64,000 bases of DNA from Alphaproteobacteria bacterium (GTDB taxonomy: Bacteria; Pseudomonadota; Alphaproteobacteria; Micropepsales; Micropepsaceae): the NCBI GenBank assembly GCA_028292825.1, contig JAQGLO010000144.1:1-64000 (forward strand), in the 5' to 3' direction. The translations under genes were made by a program, and so were the position numbers. Position 1 is the first letter of the stretch. Each line of letters begins with the position of its first letter. The notes beneath the pieces were generated by a model. The model did not search any database and was not told the DNA's origin. It worked only from the letters and a program-made list of their open reading frames with translations. This document shows positions 16,677-23,968 of this stretch, piece by piece.

Positions 16677-16745
16677 GCAAGTCGCACCACATGAGCATCG
16701 TGTCCCTAGGGACGCCGATGCTCATATGATAGCGGGTTATGCGCA

Positions 16746-17306
16746 TCAATTGTGTCTAATTAGCTTAGGCAACATACGCGAAATTGGATCCGGAACCGAG
16801 TCCGCGCGGCAAACATCGCAGCGTGCCCGCATGTCCCGGATACGACCCCCAACAACAACTTGGTAATCGGCGCGAAAATCTCCAGTTCCGTCTCCGCGAT
16901 TTGTCATCATTGTTCGCAAGTTTCCGATCTTCCCTCGTAGTGTCCTGCGATCAAGGCCGGGGCATGCGACACCGTGATAGGTGGAAGCAAGTTCCCCCAA
17001 CCATGGAATGATGGCGGGCATTCCGCGGATAATAGTGGCCCCAGGGAGCTCGGGACTAAGATCTGGATCGGAATCTGCCACTGGATCATTGAGGCCGTTC
17101 TCGTAATCGTAAAGCCGCGCCCTTACTCGCCATTCGCGTGCTCGACCGTCGGCCCGCCGTTCTTCGCCAAAAAGTTCGCCCATTACGGCATTCAGCAAAG
17201 TCTCGGGTGTGGTGTTGGCGAGCGCAGCCTGTGAAGTGATTTGTTCCCGGAAATGTTGTCCGAGTGCTGTGACGGCAGCTTCATATGCGTCATTGGGATT
17301 TGGCAT
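16746..17306 (-). CDS. Hypothetical island protein
   Basis: 186 residues from the ATG at 17306, chosen because GGAG stands 8 bases upstream. A longer in-frame ATG start at 17369 would add 21 residues that look less protein-like. No family is recognised. The C-terminal part has CxVC-like cysteines (ARCDVCRAD) and an Arg-rich stretch. There is no signal peptide or membrane segment. It is transcribed leftward, convergent with the predicted nuclease gene 69 bp away. Its role is unknown. Confidence 0.55.
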   Translation of the reverse strand: MPNPNDAYEAAVTALGQHFREQITSQAALANTTPETLLNAVMGELFGEERRADGRAREWRVRARLYDYENGLNDPVADSDPDLSPELPGATIIRGMPAIIPWLGELASTYHGVACPGLDRRTLRGKIGNLRTMMTNRGDGTGDFRADYQVVVGGRIRDMRARCDVCRADSVPDPISRMLPKLIRHN

Positions 17307-17540
17307 TTGTCTTACTCCAATTTGTTTCCGCCAAAGAATTGGTCGGCGGTTGTGGTAGGAACCACTCATGTTCAGCTTCTTTCTCTCTTTAATATCTATA
17401 TTTATATATTGATGTTGTTCACCTCCTTAGAATACGCGCGCGTGGAAAAGACCGACAATCGCGCACAGCATGTCAGCCCCGTCGGCACGGCCGCCGGTCT
17501 CGGGTCGAGTTCGAAGAGTTTACGTAGGACGCCTCCAGCA

Positions 17541-17750
17541 CTATCCACTGCTGTACTCAGATGTGCTCTGCCGCTTGCGCGAGGAAAGAAATTCGTCAAG
17601 GTCAGTGCGATCATATCGTACTGACCTACCGGCCTTAATATAGCGTGGCCCTCCGCCGAACACCCGGAGCTTGGAAAGTGTCGACGAGGAAATGCCTGTA
17701 TATGCGGCCGCCTCTGGCGTGCGCATTCGAGCTGGAATTGGGGGGTACAT
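17541..17750 (-). CDS. AlpA/excisionase-like small DNA-binding protein
   Basis: About 69 residues from ATG 17750, which has GAGG four bases upstream. A start 15 codons earlier is possible. The sequence has the MerR-like helix-turn-helix signature of AlpA/excisionase proteins: TPEAAAYTGISSSTLSKLR, then GGGPRYIKAGRSVRYDRTDLDEFL. This is the 'DNA-binding domain, excisionase family' pattern, with the RYxxxDLDxFL ending. Such proteins sit beside tyrosine integrases on islands and either bend DNA for excision or activate int expression. Here it lies two genes from the integrase on the same strand. Confidence 0.75.
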   Translation of the reverse strand: MYPPIPARMRTPEAAAYTGISSSTLSKLRVFGGGPRYIKAGRSVRYDRTDLDEFLSSRKRQSTSEYSSG

Positions 17751-17818
17751 AGGACCTCGCTTCAATGTTCGCGAAGTCCACAAAACACATAGCAATAAAA
17801 CGCGCCACGCGGATTAAA

Positions 17819-18301
17819 TCACACCGCCGACCAAAATTTCGCACGCTTTCTTATTTGCTCTGCCAACTTTTTGGAATCGAGGTGGATTCCATCTTTCTCG
17901 GCGAGGCTCCGCGCGGTCTCTGCAATTAATGCTCTGCCTCGAGAGGGTCTGTTTTTCCCTCCGCCTTTGAACAACTCGAGCGCCCAATCACGGCGCCCTA
18001 CTCGAAACGCCAATGCAATCAACTTGGCATACGCTCTGTCGGTGTAAGGCATTTCGGGCTCCTTGGTTGTACCGGGAAGCCTACCTTTTCGGACATTTAC
18101 AGGCTGTTCGTCTTTGAGTTCGTCGAGCGCTGCGACCCAGCCTGCCGCAGCTTCGGGAATTTCGAAACACCAGCTTTTGTCGCTGCGAAATAGGTTTGCC
18201 AATCGGCGAATGTCGCGCTGACGGTTCCAGGGTGTTTTCCCCTTTAAACGCCGGCGGAGTTCTTGTCTTGCGCGATTGTTATAATCTGTGATGTCGCTCA
18301 C
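17819..18301 (-). CDS. Hypothetical protein coupled to the integrase
   Basis: A 160-residue basic protein. Its ATG overlaps the integrase stop by 4 bp (ATGA type), so it is translationally coupled to int. The N-terminal third is Arg/Lys-rich (RQELRRRLKGK), suggesting nucleic-acid contact, and the rest is predicted helical. No known domain is recognised. The context suggests a role in island maintenance or recombination control. Confidence 0.65.
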   Translation of the reverse strand: MSDITDYNNRARQELRRRLKGKTPWNRQRDIRRLANLFRSDKSWCFEIPEAAAGWVAALDELKDEQPVNVRKGRLPGTTKEPEMPYTDRAYAKLIALAFRVGRRDWALELFKGGGKNRPSRGRALIAETARSLAEKDGIHLDSKKLAEQIRKRAKFWSAV

Positions 18302-19569
18302 GGAATGGTGGCCTTAGGCAAGATTTGCAAGACCGTCGCACTGGTGTGATCCGTTCCAAGGAGAGAGGACGCCATCGCTCCGGCTACGCTGTCAGCGGCG
18401 GCAAGCAATGCGCTGTCGGGCGCGGTAGCATAGCGCGCGGTGACGCCTTTTACCCGATGTCCCAGCATGCCTGCTATAACCAGCTCGCTATAGCCCATGG
18501 CTGTGGCTGCGCTCGCGAACCAGTGCCGAAGGCCATGGATGCTTACTCCATTAATGCCGGCGCGGCGGGCGATCCGTTCCCAGACTCGGGGTAAGCCAAT
18601 GAAATGGCCAGTTTTTGACGCGCCGGGAAATACGAAATCTCGAGGTTTCCAGTCAGGAGGCCGAAAGCTGAGGAGTAATTCGATAGCCGCCCGGCCAAGC
18701 GGCCGAATTTGGGCGCCAGACTTGGTGTCCTTGAAGCGCAAGCAGCGGTTTTGGGTGTCGACTGTTTCCCACGTCAGTCCAAGAATTTCCATGCGGCGGC
18801 AGCCAGACAGTAGCAGGAGCCTAATAGCCCGCAGACCAATAGCGTTTTCAGCATCCTCTTCAGCTTGACGTATCGCTAAACCCAGCTTTGCGATGGTCTC
18901 AAATTCAAAACCTGGCCTGCGTTCTCCGTCCTTGGGGCGCGCGACGCCGCGGGCGGGATTTTTCGCAAGTACCCCATCTCTCACGGCGCGCTCTAGAATG
19001 GTGCCGAGCATCCCAAGTGTTCGAGATGCCGCCCCTGCTCCGCCCGTTGTTTGTCCCCCGCGTGCCCTTTTGGCCGCCTGAGGCACCTTTGTGGCGGTCT
19101 TTCCTGCCATCACGTCCCTAAGGAATTTCTCGAGATCCGCATGGGTGAGGCTGGCCACCGGCCGAGTGCCAAGGAGAGGCTTTACGTGACGTTCGATCCG
19201 GCTCTTATCCATTGTCAGGGTGCTAGGCTTGATACGGCCCTGGCCGGCTTCTAGGTAGTCGTCGCAGAGCTGGGCCACCGTCTGAGCGTTCCTGGCCTCT
19301 CCACGGTCACTAGCTGGGTCTATGCCCTCGCTAATCGCCACGAACAGCTTGATTGCCTTCTTGCGTGCCTGGTCTGGCGTAAGCTTGGAGGCTGGACCAA
19401 GCGTATAGCGGCGGCTGCGATTATGGGTGTTCCTATACTGAATCAGCCACGACTTAGCCCCAGAGGGCTTCACGCGAAGGCCAAAGCCCGCCAAGTCCTC
19501 GTCAAACACGACCTTATCGGCCGGATCCGGCTTTATGGCGTCAGTATAGCGTTTTGTTAGTTTGACCAT
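18298..19569 (-). CDS. Tyrosine integrase of the island
   Basis: 423 residues from ATG 19569, which has GAGG six bases upstream; an upstream in-frame start adds 14 unlikely residues. Layout: N-terminal DUF4102-type arm-binding domain (about 1-85, with LKVKPSG-like GLRVKPSGAKSW and YTLGP segments), SAM-like core-binding domain (about 95-190), then the catalytic domain. The catalytic elements are SGCRRMEILGL (first Arg), HGLRHWFAS (HxxR), LGHR (second His) and TARYA (nucleophilic Tyr). This is the P4-type subfamily that targets tRNA 3' ends, which agrees with the flanking tRNA-Gly repeats. The candidate arm sites at 19581-19598 overlap its own leader, so the integrase may repress itself. Confidence 0.95.
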   Translation of the reverse strand: MVKLTKRYTDAIKPDPADKVVFDEDLAGFGLRVKPSGAKSWLIQYRNTHNRSRRYTLGPASKLTPDQARKKAIKLFVAISEGIDPASDRGEARNAQTVAQLCDDYLEAGQGRIKPSTLTMDKSRIERHVKPLLGTRPVASLTHADLEKFLRDVMAGKTATKVPQAAKRARGGQTTGGAGAASRTLGMLGTILERAVRDGVLAKNPARGVARPKDGERRPGFEFETIAKLGLAIRQAEEDAENAIGLRAIRLLLLSGCRRMEILGLTWETVDTQNRCLRFKDTKSGAQIRPLGRAAIELLLSFRPPDWKPRDFVFPGASKTGHFIGLPRVWERIARRAGINGVSIHGLRHWFASAATAMGYSELVIAGMLGHRVKGVTARYATAPDSALLAAADSVAGAMASSLLGTDHTSATVLQILPKATIP

Positions 19570-19580
19570 GGAGCACCTCG

Positions 19581-19598
19581 GGTAAGCACCAGGTAAGC
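19581..19598 (+). promoter_or_regulatory. Candidate integrase arm-type sites, right end
   Basis: Two direct GGTAAGC copies at 19581-19587 and 19592-19598 have an 11-bp period, matching the pair at 329-346 in sequence, strand and spacing. They lie immediately upstream of the integrase ribosome site and 130 bp from the attR core. This is consistent with both recombination and autoregulation, but neither is shown. Confidence 0.5.
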
Positions 19599-19727
19599 AC
19601 GAAGCAGGCATTCAACGGCGTCCGGCGGAATGATAAGGCAAGGAAGCGATAGGTTAACTATATGAAATACATTGATAAATGAATGTCGCGGAATTCCCAG
19701 GAAAGAGCAAGTTAAAGCTGCTCCTAT

Positions 19728-19775
19728 CCTTGCCAAGGTTAGGGTCGACGGTTCGAATCCGTTCGCCCGCTCCAA
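19728..19775 (+). repeat. attR core: duplicated 3' half of tRNA-Gly
   Basis: A 48-bp exact copy of 216-263. It lacks the acceptor 5' strand and D-arm, so it is not a working tRNA. It marks the right junction between the island and host DNA. Confidence 0.9.
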
Positions 19776-19901
19776 TTTTCTCAATAATTTCAAAGGCTAA
19801 GCAGCGCGGTTTTTCCGCTTGCGGACGCTTGTGGGATTTCCAGGATAGCAGCGTGCGGGTGCAGCGTTCTCTAATCTTGCGGAACAGTCATTGCCCGGCC
19901 G

Positions 19902-21434
19902 TCACTTCGGCCGCCTGTCTGCCATCCACCGATAAAGCGCGCCGGAATTACGCGCGGGGCCACCAAAATCCGAAAGCTGCGCACCGAAATTGGCGCCGGC
20001 CAGCCATGCATCGGTACCCAGGGCGGCTATGGCCGTGATGCGGCGTTCGGGGGATGTGACCTGGGCGGTCTTTCCAGTCGCGATCTCGATGCGCAGGAGG
20101 TGCGTACGGTTCGCAATCCACACATGACTGCCGGTTGCCGCGATGGCTTCTGCATGACCGTCAAAGTCTAGCCTTCGCATAACCACACCATCGCTGTTGT
20201 ACAGCGCGATGTGATGACCTTCGCTCAGGCATAGCAGCCCACCCGCGTTTGTCATCGAAGTCGCGCGTCCAGTGGGTTTGAACAGTGCTTTGCCTGACAA
20301 CGCGTCATGCACGCCGCCATGGTGGGTGAGGGCGTAACCCTGTCGGTCCGGCGCAAATGAAAGCGCGGTTACGTCTTCGGGAAATTCCGTCCATCGCGCG
20401 GCCTGGCCATGCGAAAGGATTTGGACATTTCCTCCGCTGGCAATCATGACCTGTCCATCTGGGCCAAGTGCTGCTGCCTGAAACGGGCCATTCAGTTCCA
20501 CGGTCTCCAGCAGAGTGCCGCTGGTGGTGAATATGCGCAGCGCCTGGGCACCGGCATCGACAACCCGGATGGTCTCGTTGTCGATTGCCATGGCCAGCGG
20601 ATGGAACAGCCCGCCGCTGCGCAGGCACGCGATCTCCCCGGCCTCCTGTCCGTCTTCCGGTGCGACCGGCATGCGTTCGCGCGCCGCCGCGGCAATCGCG
20701 CCAAGCGCGGCCACAATGTCCACGACACGTGCCTGCGTCATCCGGTGGATGGGGCCTGACAGGCTGATGGCCGCGGTCACCGCACCATTGCGGTCGAATA
20801 TCGGCACCGCGACGCAGCGCGTGCCCGTGACGATCTCTTCTTCGTCCAGTGCGTGCCCCCTGGCCCGTATCACCTGCAAATCGCCCAGCAGCTGCTCGCG
20901 GCCGGCGATGGTGTTGGGTGTGAAGCGCTCGAAATCGATCCGCGCGATGTGGCGTTGCGCCTGCCGTTCCGACATGCCGCTCAGCAGCGCCTTGCCGATG
21001 GCGGAGGCGTGATAGGGCCTCTTGGCGCCGGCGGGCCCGCCCGGCACGCCTTCCAGGCCCAGGTGGTAGCGGCCGACGATGCGGGCGGCCCCCGGCTCGG
21101 CCACCGCCAGCGAAACGGTTTCGCCGCTGCGGGTGGAGAGGCTGATCATCTGGTCCTCGATCTGGGTGACCAGGTGATGGCTGCGGCGCAGGGTTGCCGC
21201 CAGCTGGGTGAAGCGCATGCCCAGCTCATAGGACTGGTCGCGCCGGTCGATGGCCAGGAATCCCCGGCGCACCAGGGCGGCCAGGATGCGGTTCACCGTC
21301 GGCTTTGGATATCCGCTGATCTGGGCGATGGCGCCGGCGGTCAGGCGCTGGCCTGATGATTCAACCAGGTCGATCATGTCGAGCGCCTTATCCAGCAACT
21401 GGGTGCCGGTGGCGGCCTTGGGCTCATCCGTCAT
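19902..21434 (-). CDS. IclR-family regulator fused to a C-terminal beta-propeller
   Basis: A 510-residue protein, about twice the usual IclR length. Residues 10-75 are the IclR winged helix (LLDKALDMIDLVESSG, then a GYPKPTVNRILAALVRRGFL helix-turn-helix). Residues 85-255 are the IclR effector domain (HASAIGKALLSGM, then EEIVTGTRCVAVPIFDRNG). Residues 265-505 repeat a blade-like pattern (AMAIDNETIRVVDAG, ALGPDGQVMIASG, LSFAPDRQGYALT), as in SMP-30/NHL-type propellers. It is the last gene of the leftward RraA-SnoaL-IclR unit and starts 26 bp after the SnoaL stop. The propeller may bind a sugar lactone or related ligand. The regulator probably controls the adjacent sugar-acid genes. Confidence 0.82.
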   Translation of the reverse strand: MTDEPKAATGTQLLDKALDMIDLVESSGQRLTAGAIAQISGYPKPTVNRILAALVRRGFLAIDRRDQSYELGMRFTQLAATLRRSHHLVTQIEDQMISLSTRSGETVSLAVAEPGAARIVGRYHLGLEGVPGGPAGAKRPYHASAIGKALLSGMSERQAQRHIARIDFERFTPNTIAGREQLLGDLQVIRARGHALDEEEIVTGTRCVAVPIFDRNGAVTAAISLSGPIHRMTQARVVDIVAALGAIAAAARERMPVAPEDGQEAGEIACLRSGGLFHPLAMAIDNETIRVVDAGAQALRIFTTSGTLLETVELNGPFQAAALGPDGQVMIASGGNVQILSHGQAARWTEFPEDVTALSFAPDRQGYALTHHGGVHDALSGKALFKPTGRATSMTNAGGLLCLSEGHHIALYNSDGVVMRRLDFDGHAEAIAATGSHVWIANRTHLLRIEIATGKTAQVTSPERRITAIAALGTDAWLAGANFGAQLSDFGGPARNSGALYRWMADRRPK

Positions 21435-21460
21435 GCTGGCTTTATATCAGAAACCCGGCG

Positions 21461-21910
21461 TCAGTCGCCTGGAGGCGTGATGGCATAGCCGCGTCCCGCA
21501 TAGTCGAAGTCGGCCAGCTCGTTGATTCGGACCGACCGGTCGGCCGGCGACGCATAATAGGCGCGAATCTCCGCAATCAGGCCGTCCCGGAACACATACC
21601 ATTCGTCGCCGCGCAGCGCGGTGTCCTGGCCCGTCTTCCAGTGCGTCCATTCGATCACGGCTTCGTCGCTGTCGGCCGAACACAGGATTTTCTCGATGGT
21701 CCAGCGCGACCCCAGTGTCTGCACGCACCACACCCATTTGCGGGCGATGGTGTCGGCGCCGCGCCAGGGTACATCCGGCAGGCCGGGCGGGAAATAATGC
21801 ACCGCGTCGGGCGTGAAGCAGGACACGAGCGCCTGGTGGTCGCCCGCATTGCAGGCGGCGAAGTAGCGCCGGATCAAGGCGGCGCGCTGCTCCGGTGACA
21901 GATCAGACAT
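21461..21910 (-). CDS. SnoaL/NTF2-like protein
   Basis: A 149-residue single-domain protein of the SnoaL-like (NTF2 fold) group. It has an N-terminal helix (RAALIRRYFAACNAGD), then HYFPPGLPDVPWRG and EWTHWKTG strands, ending with an Asp/Tyr-rich tail. Members include small isomerases, cyclases and ketosteroid-isomerase-like enzymes, so the exact reaction cannot be stated. Its start overlaps the RraA-like stop by 8 bp and the IclR gene follows after 26 bp, so the three genes form one leftward operon. A helper enzyme for a catabolic intermediate is inferred. Confidence 0.78.
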   Translation of the reverse strand: MSDLSPEQRAALIRRYFAACNAGDHQALVSCFTPDAVHYFPPGLPDVPWRGADTIARKWVWCVQTLGSRWTIEKILCSADSDEAVIEWTHWKTGQDTALRGDEWYVFRDGLIAEIRAYYASPADRSVRINELADFDYAGRGYAITPPGD

Positions 21911-22679
21911 TCAGCCCGCGCAGCCGCAACGCGTCTTCGGGCTTGGCGCCGGCCCTGGTCCAGGCCTCGAAATCGGCGCGCGTCTGGGCATTGGGCGGGT
22001 AGGTGCCATAGAGCCGGTCGCCCGCCAGGATGCGCAGGTTCAGGTAATTCTCGATCCGGTCCTGTTCGGCGGCGTCGCGCGCAACCTCCTCGGCCATGTA
22101 GCGGGGGATCACTGTGACGCCATTGCCGTCGCCCACCAGGATGTCGCCCGGATAGACCGCAACATCGGCGCAGGACACCGGCACCTGCAGGTCCGCGACA
22201 CGGTGATAGGAAAGACGCGAGGTGCCGGTGGTCTGGCGGGCATAGGCGGGAAAAGGCATCTGCGCGATATCCACGCCGTCGCGCAGGGCGCCGTCGGTGA
22301 CGATGGCGGCGCAACCTTTCACCATCATATGGGCCGCCAGGATGGCGCCGCAGGTGCCGGCGCGGACCTCGTTGCGGGCGTCGATCACCAGCACCTGGCC
22401 GGGCTTGATCTGGTCCACGCCTTCCCATTGCAGGTTCTCGGGATTGGGGTGCGGGGTCAGCGTGCCATAGGTGTCGATATCCTCGCGCGCCGGGATCAGG
22501 CGCATGGTGAAGGCCTCGCCGGCGAAGCGCGCCGCGGACGGGTTCATCGGCTGCAATCCCACCAGGAAGCATTGGCGCAGTCCGCGCTTGAACAATTGGG
22601 TCGTCAAAGAGCCGCTGGAGACGTCTTTAAGGGTTTCGAGCACGCTGCTGGGCAGCGGTTCGGAGTGCGCGGTTTGCAA
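21903..22679 (-). CDS. RraA-family (HMG/CHA aldolase-like) protein
   Basis: 258 residues. It has the RraA/class II pyruvate aldolase fold signature: an N-terminal TTQLFKRGLR-type segment, IDARNEVRAGTCGAILA, then GALRDGVDI with the Arg-Asp pair that binds substrate and metal in HMG/CHA aldolases, and YPGDILVGDGNGVTVIP. The family includes RNase E inhibitors, but those are shorter. The operon context points to retro-aldol cleavage of an oxo-acid, giving pyruvate or a similar product. It is the first gene of the leftward operon and faces a UxuA-like gene across 106 bp. A paralogue lies at 34447-35235. Confidence 0.82.
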   Translation of the reverse strand: MQTAHSEPLPSSVLETLKDVSSGSLTTQLFKRGLRQCFLVGLQPMNPSAARFAGEAFTMRLIPAREDIDTYGTLTPHPNPENLQWEGVDQIKPGQVLVIDARNEVRAGTCGAILAAHMMVKGCAAIVTDGALRDGVDIAQMPFPAYARQTTGTSRLSYHRVADLQVPVSCADVAVYPGDILVGDGNGVTVIPRYMAEEVARDAAEQDRIENYLNLRILAGDRLYGTYPPNAQTRADFEAWTRAGAKPEDALRLRGLNV

Positions 22680-22710
22680 GATGGGCCCCTTCGAAGTCTA
22701 TTTCTTTGAA

Positions 22711-22762
22711 ATCACATTATGAGCCATATTGACAGTCGGCAAACAGAAAATCATATTGTGAT
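22711..22762. promoter_or_regulatory. Inverted-repeat operator candidate and promoter in the divergent gap
   Basis: ATCACATTATGA at 22711-22722 and TCATATTGTGAT at 22751-22762 are inverted copies with one mismatch in 12 bp and centres 40 bp apart, close to four helical turns. Between and over them lies TTGACA (22729-22734) with CATATT 17 bp on (22752-22757), a good sigma-70 promoter for the rightward gene; TATAAT also occurs at 22767. Binding at both arms would cover the promoter. The IclR or LysR proteins encoded on either side are candidate binders. Confidence 0.5.
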
Positions 22763-22785
22763 AAAATATAATAGGGGGTGTTGAG

Positions 22786-23955
22786 ATGCTGGATCGCCGC
22801 CGTTTTCTGGAAGGCTCGAGCGCGGGGCTGGGCGTTGGTGCGCTGTCCGCGCCCAACACAGCCCTGGCAGCGACCAGGCCGCACGGCGCACGCAAGCCGG
22901 CGCTGATGAAGCTCGGCACCCAGGAGCCGACCAGCGAAGAAAACTTCCAGCGCTTCCAGCGCTATGGCGTGAAGAATGTCTGTGGCTGGTACAAGATCGC
23001 CGATCCCGCCCGCCATTATCCCACCGTCGATGAGTTGAAGGCGGTCACGGCGCTGGGCGAGAAATACGGCATCAGCATCGACATGACCGATTGCGATATC
23101 GGACGCGGTGACAAGTCCGCTCTGATGCTGGGCAAAAGCCCGGAGCGCGACCGCGAAATCGAGGATTTCCAGAAGACGATCCGCAACTGCGCCGCCGCCG
23201 GCATTCCTGCGATCAAATATTATCTGTCCATCCTGCCCATCCTGCGGCTTGCCGAAGTGCCCGGGCGCGGCGACACCATGTACAATCGCTGGAATTATGC
23301 GGACGCCGTCGCCGGCAATGGCGATGCGCTGGTCCTGGGGCCCAAGGATGCCGGCGCCGGCACCCCCAGCCTGACGCGCGCCGGTCATGTGGATGCCGAC
23401 ACGTTCTGGGAGCGCATCACCTATGTGCTGGACCGCATCGTGCCGGTCGCCAATGAATACAAGATACGCCTGGCGCAGCATCCGCACGATCCCGGCCTGC
23501 CGCCGCAGGGCTTTCGGGGTGTGCCCAATGTGCTGGGGACGGTCGAAGGCCTGAAGCGCTTCGTCTCCATCCAGGAAAGCCCCTATCACGGGCTGAATTT
23601 CTGCCAGGGCACCGTCTGCGAAATGCTGGACGATCCCAGGACGCAGGTCTTTGACGTGATCCGCTGGTTCGGCACGCGCAAGAAAATCTTCAACGTCCAT
23701 TTCCGCAACATCAAGGGGCATCGCGGCGATTTCGTCGCCGAGGGTTTTCCCGATGACGGCGACATCGATCTGGGCGCCACGGTCGAGACCTATCGTGAGG
23801 TGGGCTATGACGGGATGCTGATGCCCGATCATATCCCGCGCATGGTGCCGATGGGGCGCAGCGTTGCCCAACTCCACGCCGCAGAGGATGAATCGTTCGT
23901 TTTTGCCTATGGCTATATCCGCGGATTGATCCAGATGGCGGGCCGCGGCGCTTGA
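22786..23955 (+). CDS. Tat-exported UxuA-like TIM-barrel dehydratase, paralogue 1
   Basis: 389 residues. The twin-arginine signal DRRRFLEG is followed by a hydrophobic Ala/Gly stretch and an ALAA cleavage region (about residue 29). The mature part is of the mannonate dehydratase (UxuA) and xylose-isomerase-like TIM-barrel group. Seen: YPTVDELKAV, AQHPHDPGLPP (metal/substrate loop), SPYHGLNFCQGT, KKIFNVHFRNI, GYDGMLMPDH. UxuA removes water from D-mannonate to give 2-keto-3-deoxygluconate in the cytoplasm; export of a member is unusual. It shares these motifs with the proteins at 26825 and 28191. It probably forms a transcription unit with the LysR gene 13 bp downstream. The true substrate is unknown; a sugar acid is likely. 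Confidence 0.83.
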   Translation: MLDRRRFLEGSSAGLGVGALSAPNTALAATRPHGARKPALMKLGTQEPTSEENFQRFQRYGVKNVCGWYKIADPARHYPTVDELKAVTALGEKYGISIDMTDCDIGRGDKSALMLGKSPERDREIEDFQKTIRNCAAAGIPAIKYYLSILPILRLAEVPGRGDTMYNRWNYADAVAGNGDALVLGPKDAGAGTPSLTRAGHVDADTFWERITYVLDRIVPVANEYKIRLAQHPHDPGLPPQGFRGVPNVLGTVEGLKRFVSIQESPYHGLNFCQGTVCEMLDDPRTQVFDVIRWFGTRKKIFNVHFRNIKGHRGDFVAEGFPDDGDIDLGATVETYREVGYDGMLMPDHIPRMVPMGRSVAQLHAAEDESFVFAYGYIRGLIQMAGRGA

Positions 23956-23968
23956 AGGGCATGGCGCA

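Larger units (their letters stand above)
216..19775. mobile_element. Genomic island inserted in tRNA-Gly(GCC), carrying a defence gene cluster
   Basis: The island is bounded by a perfect 48-bp direct repeat of the tRNA 3' half (216-263 and 19728-19775). The similarity extends 10 bp further with one mismatch. A tyrosine integrase lies just inside the right end and is transcribed inward. The contents are SbcD/SbcC, a small zinc-ribbon-like gene, a WYL regulator, SNF2, PLD, Mod, Res, a predicted nuclease, one hypothetical gene, an AlpA-like gene, another hypothetical gene and the integrase. I see no relaxase, type IV secretion, phage structural or replication genes, so it is either mobilised passively or immobile. 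Base composition inside is visibly less GC-rich than the genes to the right, consistent with horizontal acquisition. Confidence 0.9.

Noticed and set aside
19728-19775. Second tRNA-Gly gene
   Set aside because: Only the 3' half is present. It is the attR duplicate without a D-arm or 5' acceptor strand.
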